From Hyphomicrobium zavarzinii ATCC 27496 (GTDB lineage: Bacteria > Pseudomonadota > Alphaproteobacteria > Rhizobiales > Hyphomicrobiaceae): 64,000 bases of DNA. Positions 34,901-43,455 of this stretch are shown here, in pieces. Every line of letters starts with the position of its first letter. Positions within the stretch are counted from its first letter, which is position 1. Position numbers and translations under genes: made by a program. The stretch is taken from NCBI RefSeq assembly GCF_000383415.1, contig NZ_KB911259.1, positions 85,821 to 149,820 of the forward strand, given 5' to 3'. The notes beneath the pieces are model-generated. The model was not told where the DNA came from. It worked only from the letters and a program-made list of their open reading frames with translations, and did not search any database.

Positions 34901-37219
34901 TCATGCGACAAGCGCACCGAACTTGCTCTTGTCGAGAAGAAACTGCGGCACATCCATCGCAGCCAGCGGCCGCGCGAAATAGTAGCCCTGCAGGCTGCCG
35001 CAACCCATGCTGCTCAACAGCATCACCTGCTCCTCCGTCTCGACGCCTTCCGCCGTGGTGCAGAGGCCGAGACCGCGCCCCAGCTGCACGATCGTCTGCA
35101 CGATCGAAAGACTGTCCTTGTTGGACTGCATGTCCTTGACGAACGAGCGATCGATCTTGAGCCGTCCGATCGGATAGGCCTTGATGTGCGAGAGAGACGC
35201 ATAGCCGGTGCCGAAATCGTCGAGCGCGATCTCCACGCCAAGCTCGTGCAGTTGCTCCAGCGCCTCGCTCACGTGCAAAGCACCGCTTCCCAGAAACACG
35301 CGCTCGGTCACCTCGATGCAGAGCCTGCTCGGCTCCACCTTGAAATAGCCGAGCTTCCGCTTGAGCCGTGTGGCGAAGCAGCCGAACGCGAAATCCGCCG
35401 ACGTGACATTGACCGCGACGCGGCCGAACTGGAACCCATCGCGCTGCCACGACGCCGCCTGCTCGAGCGCGAGATCGATGACGCGGTTACCGATGGCAAG
35501 CGCCACCTTCGGATCCTCGAGCACCTCCTCGAAACTTCCCGGCGACAGCAGCCCGTGCATCGGATGGCGCCAGCGCAAGAGCGCCTCGAACGAGGGCGGC
35601 TCCGTCCGGTCCGATGGCATGATCGGCTGGAAGTACAGCACGAATTCGTCGCGCTGGATGGCATCCAGAACGTTCTCCTGCAGCTCCACTCTGCGGTCGA
35701 TGGCTTCTCGCAGGTCGGGCGTGAAAATCTGCGCCCGGCCGCGCCCCAGGCTCTTGGCACGGTAGAGCGCGAGATCGGCGTTCTTGAGCAGGTCGCTCGG
35801 CTGCGATGCATCGCGCGGAAACAGCGTCACGCCGATGCTCGCGCTGCACGACCGCAGCGTCCCGGACAGGTTGATCGGATCTTCGAACGTGCTCTCGATC
35901 GCCGCCACGTGCGTGTGAATGCTCTCGTCGTTCTCCTGGCCGGGAATGAGCACGGCGAACTCGTCGCCCCCGAGACGCGCGATGGTGCCGGCCCCGTCGA
36001 GCACATTGCGCAACCGCGCCGCCACCACCTTGAGGAGATCGTCGCCCGCATCATGGCCGAGCGTGTCGTTGATCTCCTTGAAATGATCGAGATCGATCAA
36101 GGCCACGGCAATCAGGGAGCCGGTGTCGCTCGCCGCCGCGATGGCATCCCGCAGCGTTTCGTTGAACAGGAGCCGGTTCGGAAGCTCCGTCAGAGGATCG
36201 AGCTTCGCGAGCTTCCAGAGCTTGTCCTGGATTTTCTTGCGCTCGGTGATCTCCTCGGTGAGCATGATGATGCCGCCGACGGTGCCGTCGGGCATATACC
36301 AGGAGCGAACCTCCCAGCGGATGATGTTCTCCGAGCCGTCCGCCCTCCGGAACCGCTCCTCGTCGCTGCGCTCCGCCGCGCCGCCGCGAAGCAGCCGCTG
36401 ATGCTTCTCGCGCCAATGAACCGGAACCTCGGGAAACACGTCGTAGTGATTGAGACCCACCAGCGATTTCTGCTTGAGGGCGTAGTCGTTGAGCCAGCGC
36501 TCGGTATGGGCGACATAGCGCATGTCGTTGTCGAACATCGCCACTGCCGCCGGCGCATGTTTCACGAACGCCTCTAGCCGCGCGTGAGCGCGCTTGAGCT
36601 CGACCTCCGCGCTCTTCTGGTCCGTCACATCCACCGCAATGGTCGTGAAGCTTTCGATGTCGCCGTGCCTGTCCTTCCAGGGAATGACGATGGCCTTGAA
36701 CCAGATCAGGGAACCGTTCTTCGCGCGGTCACAGAATTCGCCCGACCACGTCTGGCCTGCCTGGACCGTCACCCACATGTGCGCGAGGTATTCGGCGCTA
36801 TAGAGCCCCGCGCTCAATCCGCCGATCGGCTGGCTCCTGAGCTCCTCGAGCGTGTATCCGGTCCGGTTGAGAAAATTGTCGTTGGCCTCGCGCACCTGTC
36901 CGTCAGGACCGGACCTCAGCACGAAAAAGTTGTCGCCAAGGATCTGCTCATACGATTGCGCCTGATTGCGAAACCGGACCGCGGACTCCTTGCCTGCGTT
37001 TACAAGCGCGAGCGCCCCGGCCGAAAGAGCGAGCGAGAGAAGCGCACATGCCCCGAGCAGCATGGACGGCGCATCGAGATCCCAAACAACGAGTACGGAG
37101 AGCGTCAGGGCGAGCAACGCGGCGAGCGCGACGACGAGACCGGGCGCCGCGTGCACACGGGTGGCCTCTCCCACCGTGCCCACACGCTGCGACACAGCAT
37201 TTCCAACGCCACCCCACAT
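34901..37219 (-). CDS. PAS-PAS-GGDEF-EAL cyclic-di-GMP signalling protein
   Basis: A 772-residue protein. Two membrane helices lie at about 25-72, then two PAS domains (about 90-205, with GYTLEELRSQPIGGLSAGLY, and about 215-335, with HWREKHQRLLRGG and SWYMPDGTVGGIIM). GGDEF follows at about 345-500 (ARLGGDEFAVLIPG) and EAL at about 515-765 (FEALLRWRHP, LCIEVTERVFLG, LDDFGTGYASL, KIDRSFV, EGVETEEQ). Both active sites look intact. It probably senses a small ligand or redox state through PAS and adjusts c-di-GMP. No obvious partner is adjacent. Confidence 0.92.
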   Translation of the reverse strand: MWGGVGNAVSQRVGTVGEATRVHAAPGLVVALAALLALTLSVLVVWDLDAPSMLLGACALLSLALSAGALALVNAGKESAVRFRNQAQSYEQILGDNFFVLRSGPDGQVREANDNFLNRTGYTLEELRSQPIGGLSAGLYSAEYLAHMWVTVQAGQTWSGEFCDRAKNGSLIWFKAIVIPWKDRHGDIESFTTIAVDVTDQKSAEVELKRAHARLEAFVKHAPAAVAMFDNDMRYVAHTERWLNDYALKQKSLVGLNHYDVFPEVPVHWREKHQRLLRGGAAERSDEERFRRADGSENIIRWEVRSWYMPDGTVGGIIMLTEEITERKKIQDKLWKLAKLDPLTELPNRLLFNETLRDAIAAASDTGSLIAVALIDLDHFKEINDTLGHDAGDDLLKVVAARLRNVLDGAGTIARLGGDEFAVLIPGQENDESIHTHVAAIESTFEDPINLSGTLRSCSASIGVTLFPRDASQPSDLLKNADLALYRAKSLGRGRAQIFTPDLREAIDRRVELQENVLDAIQRDEFVLYFQPIMPSDRTEPPSFEALLRWRHPMHGLLSPGSFEEVLEDPKVALAIGNRVIDLALEQAASWQRDGFQFGRVAVNVTSADFAFGCFATRLKRKLGYFKVEPSRLCIEVTERVFLGSGALHVSEALEQLHELGVEIALDDFGTGYASLSHIKAYPIGRLKIDRSFVKDMQSNKDSLSIVQTIVQLGRGLGLCTTAEGVETEEQVMLLSSMGCGSLQGYYFARPLAAMDVPQFLLDKSKFGALVA

Positions 37220-37427
37220 CTTTGTGCGTAATCCAGATACTCAACCGACGGGTAATTAGCCCTTGAACATCCAGATTATTGACCGTGGGTGATTAAAATA
37301 TCCGCACACCTACCGAGCGAATTGAATGGGTGCAGCGCAGCATAAAAATCGCCTTTGAAAACGAACAACAAAAGTCCGATCCAGGCCACCGGCAAGGCCC
37401 CGCCACTAGCCCGAACGCAGTTCAATT

Positions 37428-38969
37428 TCAGCGGACGAAGTCGATCAGCGTGTACAACAGCGCCGCAAGGCCTGCGGCCAGGGGCACGGTGATCACCCAT
37501 GCGGCAAGGATGGTCGTGAAATGCGACCTGCGGACCAGCTTCCGCCGCCGCAGCTCCTGCTGATCCGAAAACGTGAGCTGATGCGGCGACTGCGAGATTC
37601 GCATCCGGTGGATGTGAACGAGACGGCGCCTGCGCCGGCTGACCGCCACCCAGTACTCACGGAAGAACCCCACGCCGAATATGGAGCCGATCGCGATGTG
37701 CGTGGAGCTGACGGGCAGGCCGAAGCCCGACGCGACGAGCACCGTGAGAGCCGTCGACAGCGCAACGCAATAGCCACGCATGGGGTTCATCTTGGTGATC
37801 TGGTCGCCCACCAGCCGCACGAGGCGCGGGCCGAACAGCAGGATGCCGACACTGATGCCGAACGCACCGATCATCATCACCCAGACCGGCGCGGTGCCGC
37901 TGTTGGCGACTTCGGGATCGACGCTGCGCAGGATCGCGGCGAGCGGCCCCACGGCATTCGCGACGTCGTTGGCGCCATGAGCGAACGACAGAAGGGCCGC
38001 CGAAAAAATGAGGGGCAGGCGGAACAGGCGCCTCAGCGACTGGTTGCGGTTCTCCATCCCTTCGGATTGGCGGCGGATGAAGGGCTTCACGACTGCATAG
38101 ACGAGCAGAAACACCGGCACTGAGACACCCGCGACCTCGAGCCAGCCCGGTGTCCAGACGCGCTCGAGACCCTTCACCATCAGATAGGCGGTGAACGAGC
38201 CCGCCATCAGCGCGATCAGCAGCGGCACCCAGCGCCTGGCGGCCGCGATCTTGTCCGGCCGGTAGATGATCGTGAGCTTGATGAGGGCGAGCAACAGGGC
38301 CGCGATAAAGCCGCCGAGAAGCGGCGAGACGACCCAGCTCGCTGCGATGGAGCCCAGCACAGCCCAGTTGATAGGCCCGGAACCGACCGCCGCCAGGGCC
38401 GCGCCCGCAACGCCGCCGACAATCGAGTGCGTGGTCGAGATGGGCGCGCCGACCAGGGTCGCGAGATGGACCCACAGCGCAGCCGACAGCAGGCCCGACA
38501 TCATGATCCAGACGAAGGTGTAGCGGTCGGGCACATCGGAAGCGCGGATGAGCTCCTCCGAGATGGTCTCGACCACGTCTCCGCCCGCGAGCAATGCGCC
38601 CGCACTTTCGAAGATCGCCGCGAGAATCAGAGCCCCGGTCATCGTCAGGGCGCGCGCCCCCACGGCCGGGCTCACGTTGTTGGCCACGTCGTTGGCGCCC
38701 ACGGTGAGCGCCATGTAGCCGCCGATGACGGCGGCCGCGACGATGAAAGTGGCGTTCGACTGCGCGCCGATATGAAAAACGGCGAGGCTTCCGGCGAGAA
38801 CGAGGAAGAGCAGCGCGAGACCCGGCGCGACGAGCGGCAACGTGACCAGCCGCGTGGCGTCCTCCACACGTCCGATCTTCCCGAGATCCTTGTCTAGGGT
38901 CGACTTACGCAGCCGGCCTGGCCTGGCTCGCGCCGGCGCCTGGTTCTGCGGTGTCATGAAGAAATCCAT
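37428..38969 (-). CDS. PiT-family inorganic phosphate transporter
   Basis: A 513-residue inner-membrane protein with the duplicated PiT signature: TVGANDVANNVSPAVGARAL in the first half and FAHGANDVANAVGPLAAIL in the second, plus the paired PISTTHSIVGG and PVSSTHIAIGSIFG segments. It carries metal-phosphate (or sulfate-like) ions with protons. A basic cytosolic segment (RRRRRLVHIHRMRI) lies before the last helix. The ATG at 38969 is chosen; an upstream frame to 39128 looks non-coding. No phoU-like gene is adjacent. Confidence 0.92.
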   Translation of the reverse strand: MDFFMTPQNQAPARARPGRLRKSTLDKDLGKIGRVEDATRLVTLPLVAPGLALLFLVLAGSLAVFHIGAQSNATFIVAAAVIGGYMALTVGANDVANNVSPAVGARALTMTGALILAAIFESAGALLAGGDVVETISEELIRASDVPDRYTFVWIMMSGLLSAALWVHLATLVGAPISTTHSIVGGVAGAALAAVGSGPINWAVLGSIAASWVVSPLLGGFIAALLLALIKLTIIYRPDKIAAARRWVPLLIALMAGSFTAYLMVKGLERVWTPGWLEVAGVSVPVFLLVYAVVKPFIRRQSEGMENRNQSLRRLFRLPLIFSAALLSFAHGANDVANAVGPLAAILRSVDPEVANSGTAPVWVMMIGAFGISVGILLFGPRLVRLVGDQITKMNPMRGYCVALSTALTVLVASGFGLPVSSTHIAIGSIFGVGFFREYWVAVSRRRRRLVHIHRMRISQSPHQLTFSDQQELRRRKLVRRSHFTTILAAWVITVPLAAGLAALLYTLIDFVR

Positions 38970-39142
38970 CGCGTCATGCGCGCGGTCATAAGGGAGTGCC
39001 CACGGAAAGACAAACCACGAACCGCTTACGACGACAGTTCTTCGGAGAAGCGTTGCAGCCAAGCGCGCGGCACGACAGGAAGATCGTCCCGAACCGCCCT
39101 GAAAATGGGCAAGCCCAGGGCGGCACAACGTGGAGTGCGCTT

Positions 39143-39580
39143 TTACAGCGCGTGCGGCGCGCTCACGGCGTGCTTGCGGCCAAGCCCGAGCAGGATCTGC
39201 GCCAGCCCGCGCTCCTTGACCATGTCGGCCGCCTGCTCAGGACCGATCCACGTCTGCCGCCGCGTTCCCTGCTCCGGCCACTGCGCGAATTGATGAGTTA
39301 CTTCCATCAGATAGACCTCGACCCGGCAGCGCGCCCAAGCGAGAAAATGCAGCCTCTTCGTATAGTCGAACGTACCGATGGGCTCGGCCGCGACCTTGCC
39401 GCCGATGCCGGCCTCCTCGAAGCCCTCGCGCGCCGCAAGCTCGCGCCCGGAAAGATGGGATTTCGGCCAGCCTTTCGGGATCACCCAGCGGCCGGTGCCA
39501 CGGCTGGAAACGAGCAGAACCAGCTTACCCGCCGGGCCCTCGACGAAAGGCAGCACGCCATATTGCTTCAGAGGCTCCAT
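39143..39580 (-). CDS. Nudix hydrolase (diphosphoinositol-polyphosphate hydrolase-like)
   Basis: A 145-residue single Nudix domain. The Nudix box runs from about 42 (KSHLSGRELAAREGFEEAGI), with the REx2EE core as REGFEE. Preceding WVIPKGWPK is the pattern seen in the DIPP/MutT-like subgroup. It should cleave a nucleoside diphosphate linked to another moiety or polyphosphate species; the substrate is not evident. It is oriented with the nitronate monooxygenase gene, 105 bp away. Confidence 0.88.
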   Translation of the reverse strand: MEPLKQYGVLPFVEGPAGKLVLLVSSRGTGRWVIPKGWPKSHLSGRELAAREGFEEAGIGGKVAAEPIGTFDYTKRLHFLAWARCRVEVYLMEVTHQFAQWPEQGTRRQTWIGPEQAADMVKERGLAQILLGLGRKHAVSAPHAL

Positions 39581-39685
39581 CGCCCGTCCCCAAAACGCGA
39601 ATCATGATCGCATCTAATGACATCATGATTGCCCCCGCTTCTATCAACCCGATTGCCGGGCAGCGGGCAAGATGGGGCGAGCGTG

Positions 39686-40651
39686 TCAGGAGCAGAAGCG
39701 CCCGAGCCGTTCCTCGGCTTCTTTCACGAGGCGCCGGATGATGTCGCCCGCAGGCGCGATGCCGTCGATCAGCCCCACGGCCTCGCCGACGAAGGTGTTG
39801 GCGCCGTTCGGATCGCCCTCGACCCAGGCCTTGCGGTACTTCGCGGCCTCCTCGTCGGCCACCTGCATGAGCTCCGGCTCGCGCCCATGCCAGCGATCCG
39901 TATAGGCGTTCTTGAGCACGCGGGCCGTGTAGCGGGGCGGCCAGTCGAGCTTCCGCGCGAGGTCCATGACCTGCGAGCGGATCGTGTCGTCGCCCGTCGC
40001 TGCGAGTGCGGCGGCGTGCATCCTGGGGCCCACGTTGGCCTCCTGCGAAGCCCAAAGCCGCGAGCCAACGAGAACGCCGTCCGCCCCGAGCATCAGCGCA
40101 GCCGCAAGCCCGCGGCCGTCACCCACGCCGCCAGCGGCGCACAACAGCGTATCCGGCGCCCGCCGCGCGATGAGATCGGCGACCTCCGGGACTAGCGTAA
40201 ACGTCGCGCGCTTTTCGCCGTGACCTCCCGCCTCCGACCCTTGCGCCACGACCACATCCGCCCCGCAATCGATCGCACGTTCCGCGTCACGCCGCGTCTG
40301 CACCTGGCAGAAGAGCAGCGCGCCCGCATTCTTGATCCGGGCGACGAACGGCGCCGGATCGCTGAACGACAGGAAGATCGCCCTGGGCTTTCGCGCCAGC
40401 ACGAGATCCAGAAGCTGCGGCTGGCGGCCCAGCGACCAGGTGATGAAACCGCATCCGAACGTCTCGCCCTCGACCAGATTCAGCTGCTCTTGGAGCCAGG
40501 CCGCATCCCCGTATCCGCCGCCGATCATCCCGAGACCGCCCGCCGCCGAGACGGCCGAGGCGAGACGGCCGCCGGCCGCGAACGCCATCGGCGCGCAAAT
40601 GATCGGATGCAGCAGGTTGAGGCGTTCGGTAAGGCGGGTCGTGAGGGCCAT
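39686..40651 (-). CDS. Nitronate monooxygenase-like flavoprotein
   Basis: A 321-residue FMN-dependent TIM-barrel of the 2-nitropropane dioxygenase/NMO family: HPIICAPMAFAAGGRLASAVS, GGLGMIGGG, AQGSEAGGHGEKR (the conserved His-containing phosphate-binding motif), AAGGVGDGRGLAAALMLGADGV, and GSRLWASQEA. These enzymes oxidise toxic alkyl nitronates. The gene lies 69 bp downstream of nsrR on the same strand and is probably under the same NsrR operator, which fits a nitrosative-stress role. Enoyl-reductase FabK is a related fold but lacks this context. Confidence 0.88.
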   Translation of the reverse strand: MALTTRLTERLNLLHPIICAPMAFAAGGRLASAVSAAGGLGMIGGGYGDAAWLQEQLNLVEGETFGCGFITWSLGRQPQLLDLVLARKPRAIFLSFSDPAPFVARIKNAGALLFCQVQTRRDAERAIDCGADVVVAQGSEAGGHGEKRATFTLVPEVADLIARRAPDTLLCAAGGVGDGRGLAAALMLGADGVLVGSRLWASQEANVGPRMHAAALAATGDDTIRSQVMDLARKLDWPPRYTARVLKNAYTDRWHGREPELMQVADEEAAKYRKAWVEGDPNGANTFVGEAVGLIDGIAPAGDIIRRLVKEAEERLGRFCS

Positions 40652-40720
40652 GATTGCGGTCTCGAAGAAATCGCGGAAACGCGAGCAGGACGGGAGGAGA
40701 AAGAGAAACCCGGTGACGGC

Positions 40721-41158
40721 TCAACGCACGTCGATGGAAAGCGCGTTGGCGAGCGCCTTGGGCTTGGCGACGAGATCGGCGAGCGTCCACGCATCGAGCG
40801 ACTCGAGAAAAGCCCCCAGCGCCTTGTTGAGCACCATCTTCAGGCGGCATACGTCCGTGATACGGCAGACGTTGTCGGTCCCGAAGCACTCCACGATCCT
40901 GAAGTCCTCTTCCACCGCCCGCACCACGTCGCCGAGGCGGATCTTCTCCGCCGGGCCGTTGAGCCTGAGCCCGCCGCCGCGCCCGCGCACGGTCTGCACG
41001 AAGCCGTGCTGAGCCAGCCGGTGCACGACCTTCATGAGGTGGTTCTCGGAGATGTCGTAGGCCTCCGCGATCTCTTGTATGGTGGCAAGGCGATCCGGCC
41101 GGGTGCCGAGATACATCAGCACGCGCAGCGAATAGTCGGAGAGAGCTGTCAGTCTCAT
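40721..41158 (-). CDS. nsrR: Nitric-oxide-sensing Rrf2 repressor NsrR
   Basis: A 145-residue Rrf2 protein. The winged helix comes first (MRLTALSDYSLRVLMYLG, IQEIAEAYDISENHLMKVVH). Three cysteines for an iron-sulfur cluster follow at about 91, 98 and 104 (VECFGTDNVCRITDVCRLK), the NsrR arrangement rather than IscR. NO destroys the cluster and relieves repression. A near-perfect NsrR operator lies between this gene and the divergent globin gene, supporting the name. The ATG at 41158 is used; an upstream in-frame start at 41182 would add eight residues. Confidence 0.92.
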   Translation of the reverse strand: MRLTALSDYSLRVLMYLGTRPDRLATIQEIAEAYDISENHLMKVVHRLAQHGFVQTVRGRGGGLRLNGPAEKIRLGDVVRAVEEDFRIVECFGTDNVCRITDVCRLKMVLNKALGAFLESLDAWTLADLVAKPKALANALSIDVR

Positions 41159-41212
41159 GGTGGTTACCCGCCGAAATGCCACAAGGGGACCGGCTTGACC
41201 CGGAGCGAAAAT

Positions 41213-41235
41213 AAGATGTATTACAAATATATCTT
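41213..41235. promoter_or_regulatory. NsrR operator
   Basis: The 11-1-11 palindrome AAGATGTATTA, C, AAATATATCTT matches the NsrR consensus (AAGATGyATTT-N-AAATrCATCTT) closely; 9 of 11 positions are symmetric. It sits between divergent nsrR and the globin gene. Confidence 0.85.
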
Positions 41236-41263
41236 ATAATGCAAGACGAGAGTGGTCTCCGTC

Positions 41264-41707
41264 ATGATGCGCGAACCTCATCCGAAGGCTCCAGGGCTCC
41301 CAGTCGGCATCACGGAACCCATGATCCACGATCTCGTCCATAGTTTCTACGCCGAAGTGCGGCGTGACCCCGTCCTCGGCCCCATATTCAACACCCGCGT
41401 GCACGACTGGACCGAGCATCTCGACAAGCTCTGCGCATTCTGGTCGTCCGTCGTGCTGATGACGGGCCGGTTCAAGGGCCGCCCGATGCCCGTTCATATC
41501 GCTATCAGTGAGATCGAGCAGGCCCATTTCGAGCGCTGGCTCGGCCTGTTCCGCGCCACCGCCCGGCGCGTATGCCCCGCGGCCGCGGCGGACTTGTTCA
41601 TTGATCGGGCAGAACGCATCGCGGAATCCCTCTTCCTCGGCATCTGCCTGCATCGCGGTGAAGGCCCGGGCTTCGCAGCACCCAAATTCACCGCGCCCGC
41701 ATCCTGA
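41264..41707 (+). CDS. Group III truncated hemoglobin
   Basis: A 147-residue globin of the trHb3 type. Helix B has DLVHSFYAEVRRDPVLGPIF with Tyr at B10; the proximal His is in MPVHIAIS (about 78), followed by HFERWLGLF. trHb3 proteins bind O2 and NO with high affinity. The NsrR operator 28 bp upstream implies induction by NO, so NO detoxification or binding during nitrate reduction is the likely role. The start is uncertain: ATG 41264 or 41267, or GTG 41252. Confidence 0.9.
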   Translation: MMREPHPKAPGLPVGITEPMIHDLVHSFYAEVRRDPVLGPIFNTRVHDWTEHLDKLCAFWSSVVLMTGRFKGRPMPVHIAISEIEQAHFERWLGLFRATARRVCPAAAADLFIDRAERIAESLFLGICLHRGEGPGFAAPKFTAPAS

Positions 41708-41730
41708 CAGCAGAGCCTCGCGATCGCGCC

Positions 41731-41760
41731 ATGCCCGATCCCGCCATGCCCGATCCCGCC
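41731..41760 (+). repeat. Tandem 15-bp repeat spanning the start codon
   Basis: ATGCCCGATCCCGCC occurs twice in a row at 41731-41745 and 41746-41760, encoding MPDPA twice. Confidence 0.9.
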
Positions 41761-42333
41761 CCTGACGACTGGAAAGCATTGCGGAGAGCCCAGCGCGCGG
41801 ACCTGCTCGAAGCGCGCAACGCCCTCCCCCTTTCGAACCGTCAGGGCATGGCGCGGCAGGTGATCGCCAATCTCGACAAGGCCGTTGCGGATCTGCCCTG
41901 CAGGGTGCTCGGCCTCTATTGGCCGATCAAACGCGAGATCGACCTGCTCAAGTGGGCCGCCTCCCTGAGCGAGACCCGCGGCATTGCGCTGGCTCTCCCC
42001 GTCGTTTCCATCCCCCGGAGCCCGCTCGAATATTGGCTTTGGCAACCCGGCGCACGCATGACCCGCGGGTTCTGGAACATTCCCGTGCCCGTCGAAAAGA
42101 AACCAATCGATCCCGACGTCGTGATTGCCCCCCTTGTGGGGTTTCACGATTGCTGGCGGCTCGGTTACGGAGGGGGATATTTCGACCGCACTTTGGCGGC
42201 GCGCACGCCGCGCCCCGCCGCAATTGGCATCGGATTTGATTTTACCGAAGTTTCCCATTTCACACCCCGGGATCACGATATTCCGATGAAACGCATCGTG
42301 ACCGAGAGCCGTATCTACGAGCGCAAGGCCTGA
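41731..42333 (+). CDS. 5-formyltetrahydrofolate cyclo-ligase
   Basis: A 200-residue enzyme that converts 5-formyl-THF to 5,10-methenyl-THF with ATP. The N-terminal helix has LRRAQRADLLEARNAL; the phosphate-binding RLGYGGGYFDRTLA near residue 145 is the family signature; VIAPLVGFHD precedes it. It follows the globin gene by 23 bp on the same strand and may be co-transcribed. Folate C1 flux is important in methylotrophs. The first 30 bases are a 15-bp unit repeated twice, giving two possible ATG starts. Confidence 0.92.
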   Translation: MPDPAMPDPAPDDWKALRRAQRADLLEARNALPLSNRQGMARQVIANLDKAVADLPCRVLGLYWPIKREIDLLKWAASLSETRGIALALPVVSIPRSPLEYWLWQPGARMTRGFWNIPVPVEKKPIDPDVVIAPLVGFHDCWRLGYGGGYFDRTLAARTPRPAAIGIGFDFTEVSHFTPRDHDIPMKRIVTESRIYERKA

Positions 42334-42596
42334 AAAAGCACAGCCCCTCTTCCCGCAATCGCGCTTTCTATGGTTAAATCAGCGCACGGAAGGGTATGAA
42401 ACGGCTCGTTTTCGGACGTGTCTTCTGATCAAAAACGTCGCACGCGCCAGGAGCGATGTTTCCCAGGGAACTGACGGACTTGCACGGAGATTTAACGTGA
42501 GGTCGCTAGCCTTACTGATTGGTAGGGAAGCCAAATATGACTTGATTGTGACGGATGACAGACCTACATCCACCGTGCGTACGGGAGTAAAGTGTT

Positions 42597-43274
42597 ATGG
42601 AGAGCGTTTGCCGGTCTGGAAATATTGAGCTGCCCTGTGAGGGAATTGGGAAATTGAATCCCGCCTCGCTGGCATCCGGATCCGTGCTTCAGAACGTCGA
42701 AACCAGCGAAATTCTTTTTCAGGCTGGCGAAGAGCGTGCGCTCTACCGCGTCGAGCGCGGGGCCATCTGCCACTACATGCTTTGGGCAGACGGACGTCAC
42801 GACGTCATCGAATTCGCATTCCCCGGCGACATCATCGGTCTCGGCCATTTGCGCCATCACGTGAGCACGGCTCAGGCCATGGTCGACACGGTGGTAAGCC
42901 TCGTTTCCGAAGAGGAATTCGCGTCCGCGCTTGAAACCGACGACCGCCTGTCGTTCCGGCTGGCTGCAGCCGTCGAGCGTGAGTTCGATCATCTTCGCGA
43001 TCGCGCGTTGTCTGCCGAGGAGCAGCCCGCCGCGGCCCGCGTCGCCAACTTCCTTCTCGCCATTTCGAGCCTCAACGGTCCGGAAGGGCGTGATCGCACG
43101 CTGATTTCCGACGACATCACCGCCGGTTTCGTGGCTGAAAAGCTGGACTTGAGCATCGAGAAGCTCGGGGCTGCGCTTTTGAGCCTCAAGAAGCAGGGGG
43201 CGGTCAAGGAAACGCCCGCAGGCTTGCGCATCCTCAACACCGAGACGCTGCAGAAGCTTGCCGACGCCGCCTGA
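42597..43274 (+). CDS. Crp/Fnr-family transcriptional regulator
   Basis: A 225-residue regulator. The cyclic-nucleotide-binding-like barrel (about 20-140) includes EILFQAGEERALYRVERGAICHY and EFAFPGDIIGLGHL. A C-terminal helix-turn-helix (about 155-215) has DDITAGFVAEKLDLSIEKLGAALLSLKKQG. The four-Cys cluster motif of FNR is not present (only Cys5 and Cys14 near the start), so it is more like FixK or a sensor-less member. The next gene carries a perfect FNR/FixK palindrome upstream, making it a candidate target. A hairpin follows at 43290. Confidence 0.88.
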   Translation: MESVCRSGNIELPCEGIGKLNPASLASGSVLQNVETSEILFQAGEERALYRVERGAICHYMLWADGRHDVIEFAFPGDIIGLGHLRHHVSTAQAMVDTVVSLVSEEEFASALETDDRLSFRLAAAVEREFDHLRDRALSAEEQPAAARVANFLLAISSLNGPEGRDRTLISDDITAGFVAEKLDLSIEKLGAALLSLKKQGAVKETPAGLRILNTETLQKLADAA

Positions 43275-43289
43275 TATAATAGGCAAAAA

Positions 43290-43315
43290 CGGCCGCGACC
43301 TCTCGCGCGCGGCCG
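43290..43315 (+). terminator. Terminator-like hairpin after the Crp/Fnr gene
   Basis: CGGCCGCG and CGCGGCCG form an 8-bp GC stem with a 10-nt loop, 15 bp after the stop. No T run follows. Confidence 0.5.
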
Positions 43316-43337
43316 ATAACCGCACAATCCGCCGGTT

Positions 43338-43351
43338 TTGATCCGGATCAA
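43338..43351 (+). promoter_or_regulatory. Perfect FNR/FixK box
   Basis: TTGAT-CCGG-ATCAA is a fully symmetric match to the FNR/FixK consensus. It is about 105 bp upstream of the ferredoxin-NADP reductase start and 23 bp after the hairpin that ends the Crp/Fnr gene. Confidence 0.8.
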
Positions 43352-43455
43352 GCGGGTTGCTGGATTCCGCGACATCAAACTATTGTACGCGTCCTTCGCA
43401 GCCTGGCGGCTCGGAGGACGACCGAGCTTTACGGACTGACGAGGGAGCTTCCATC

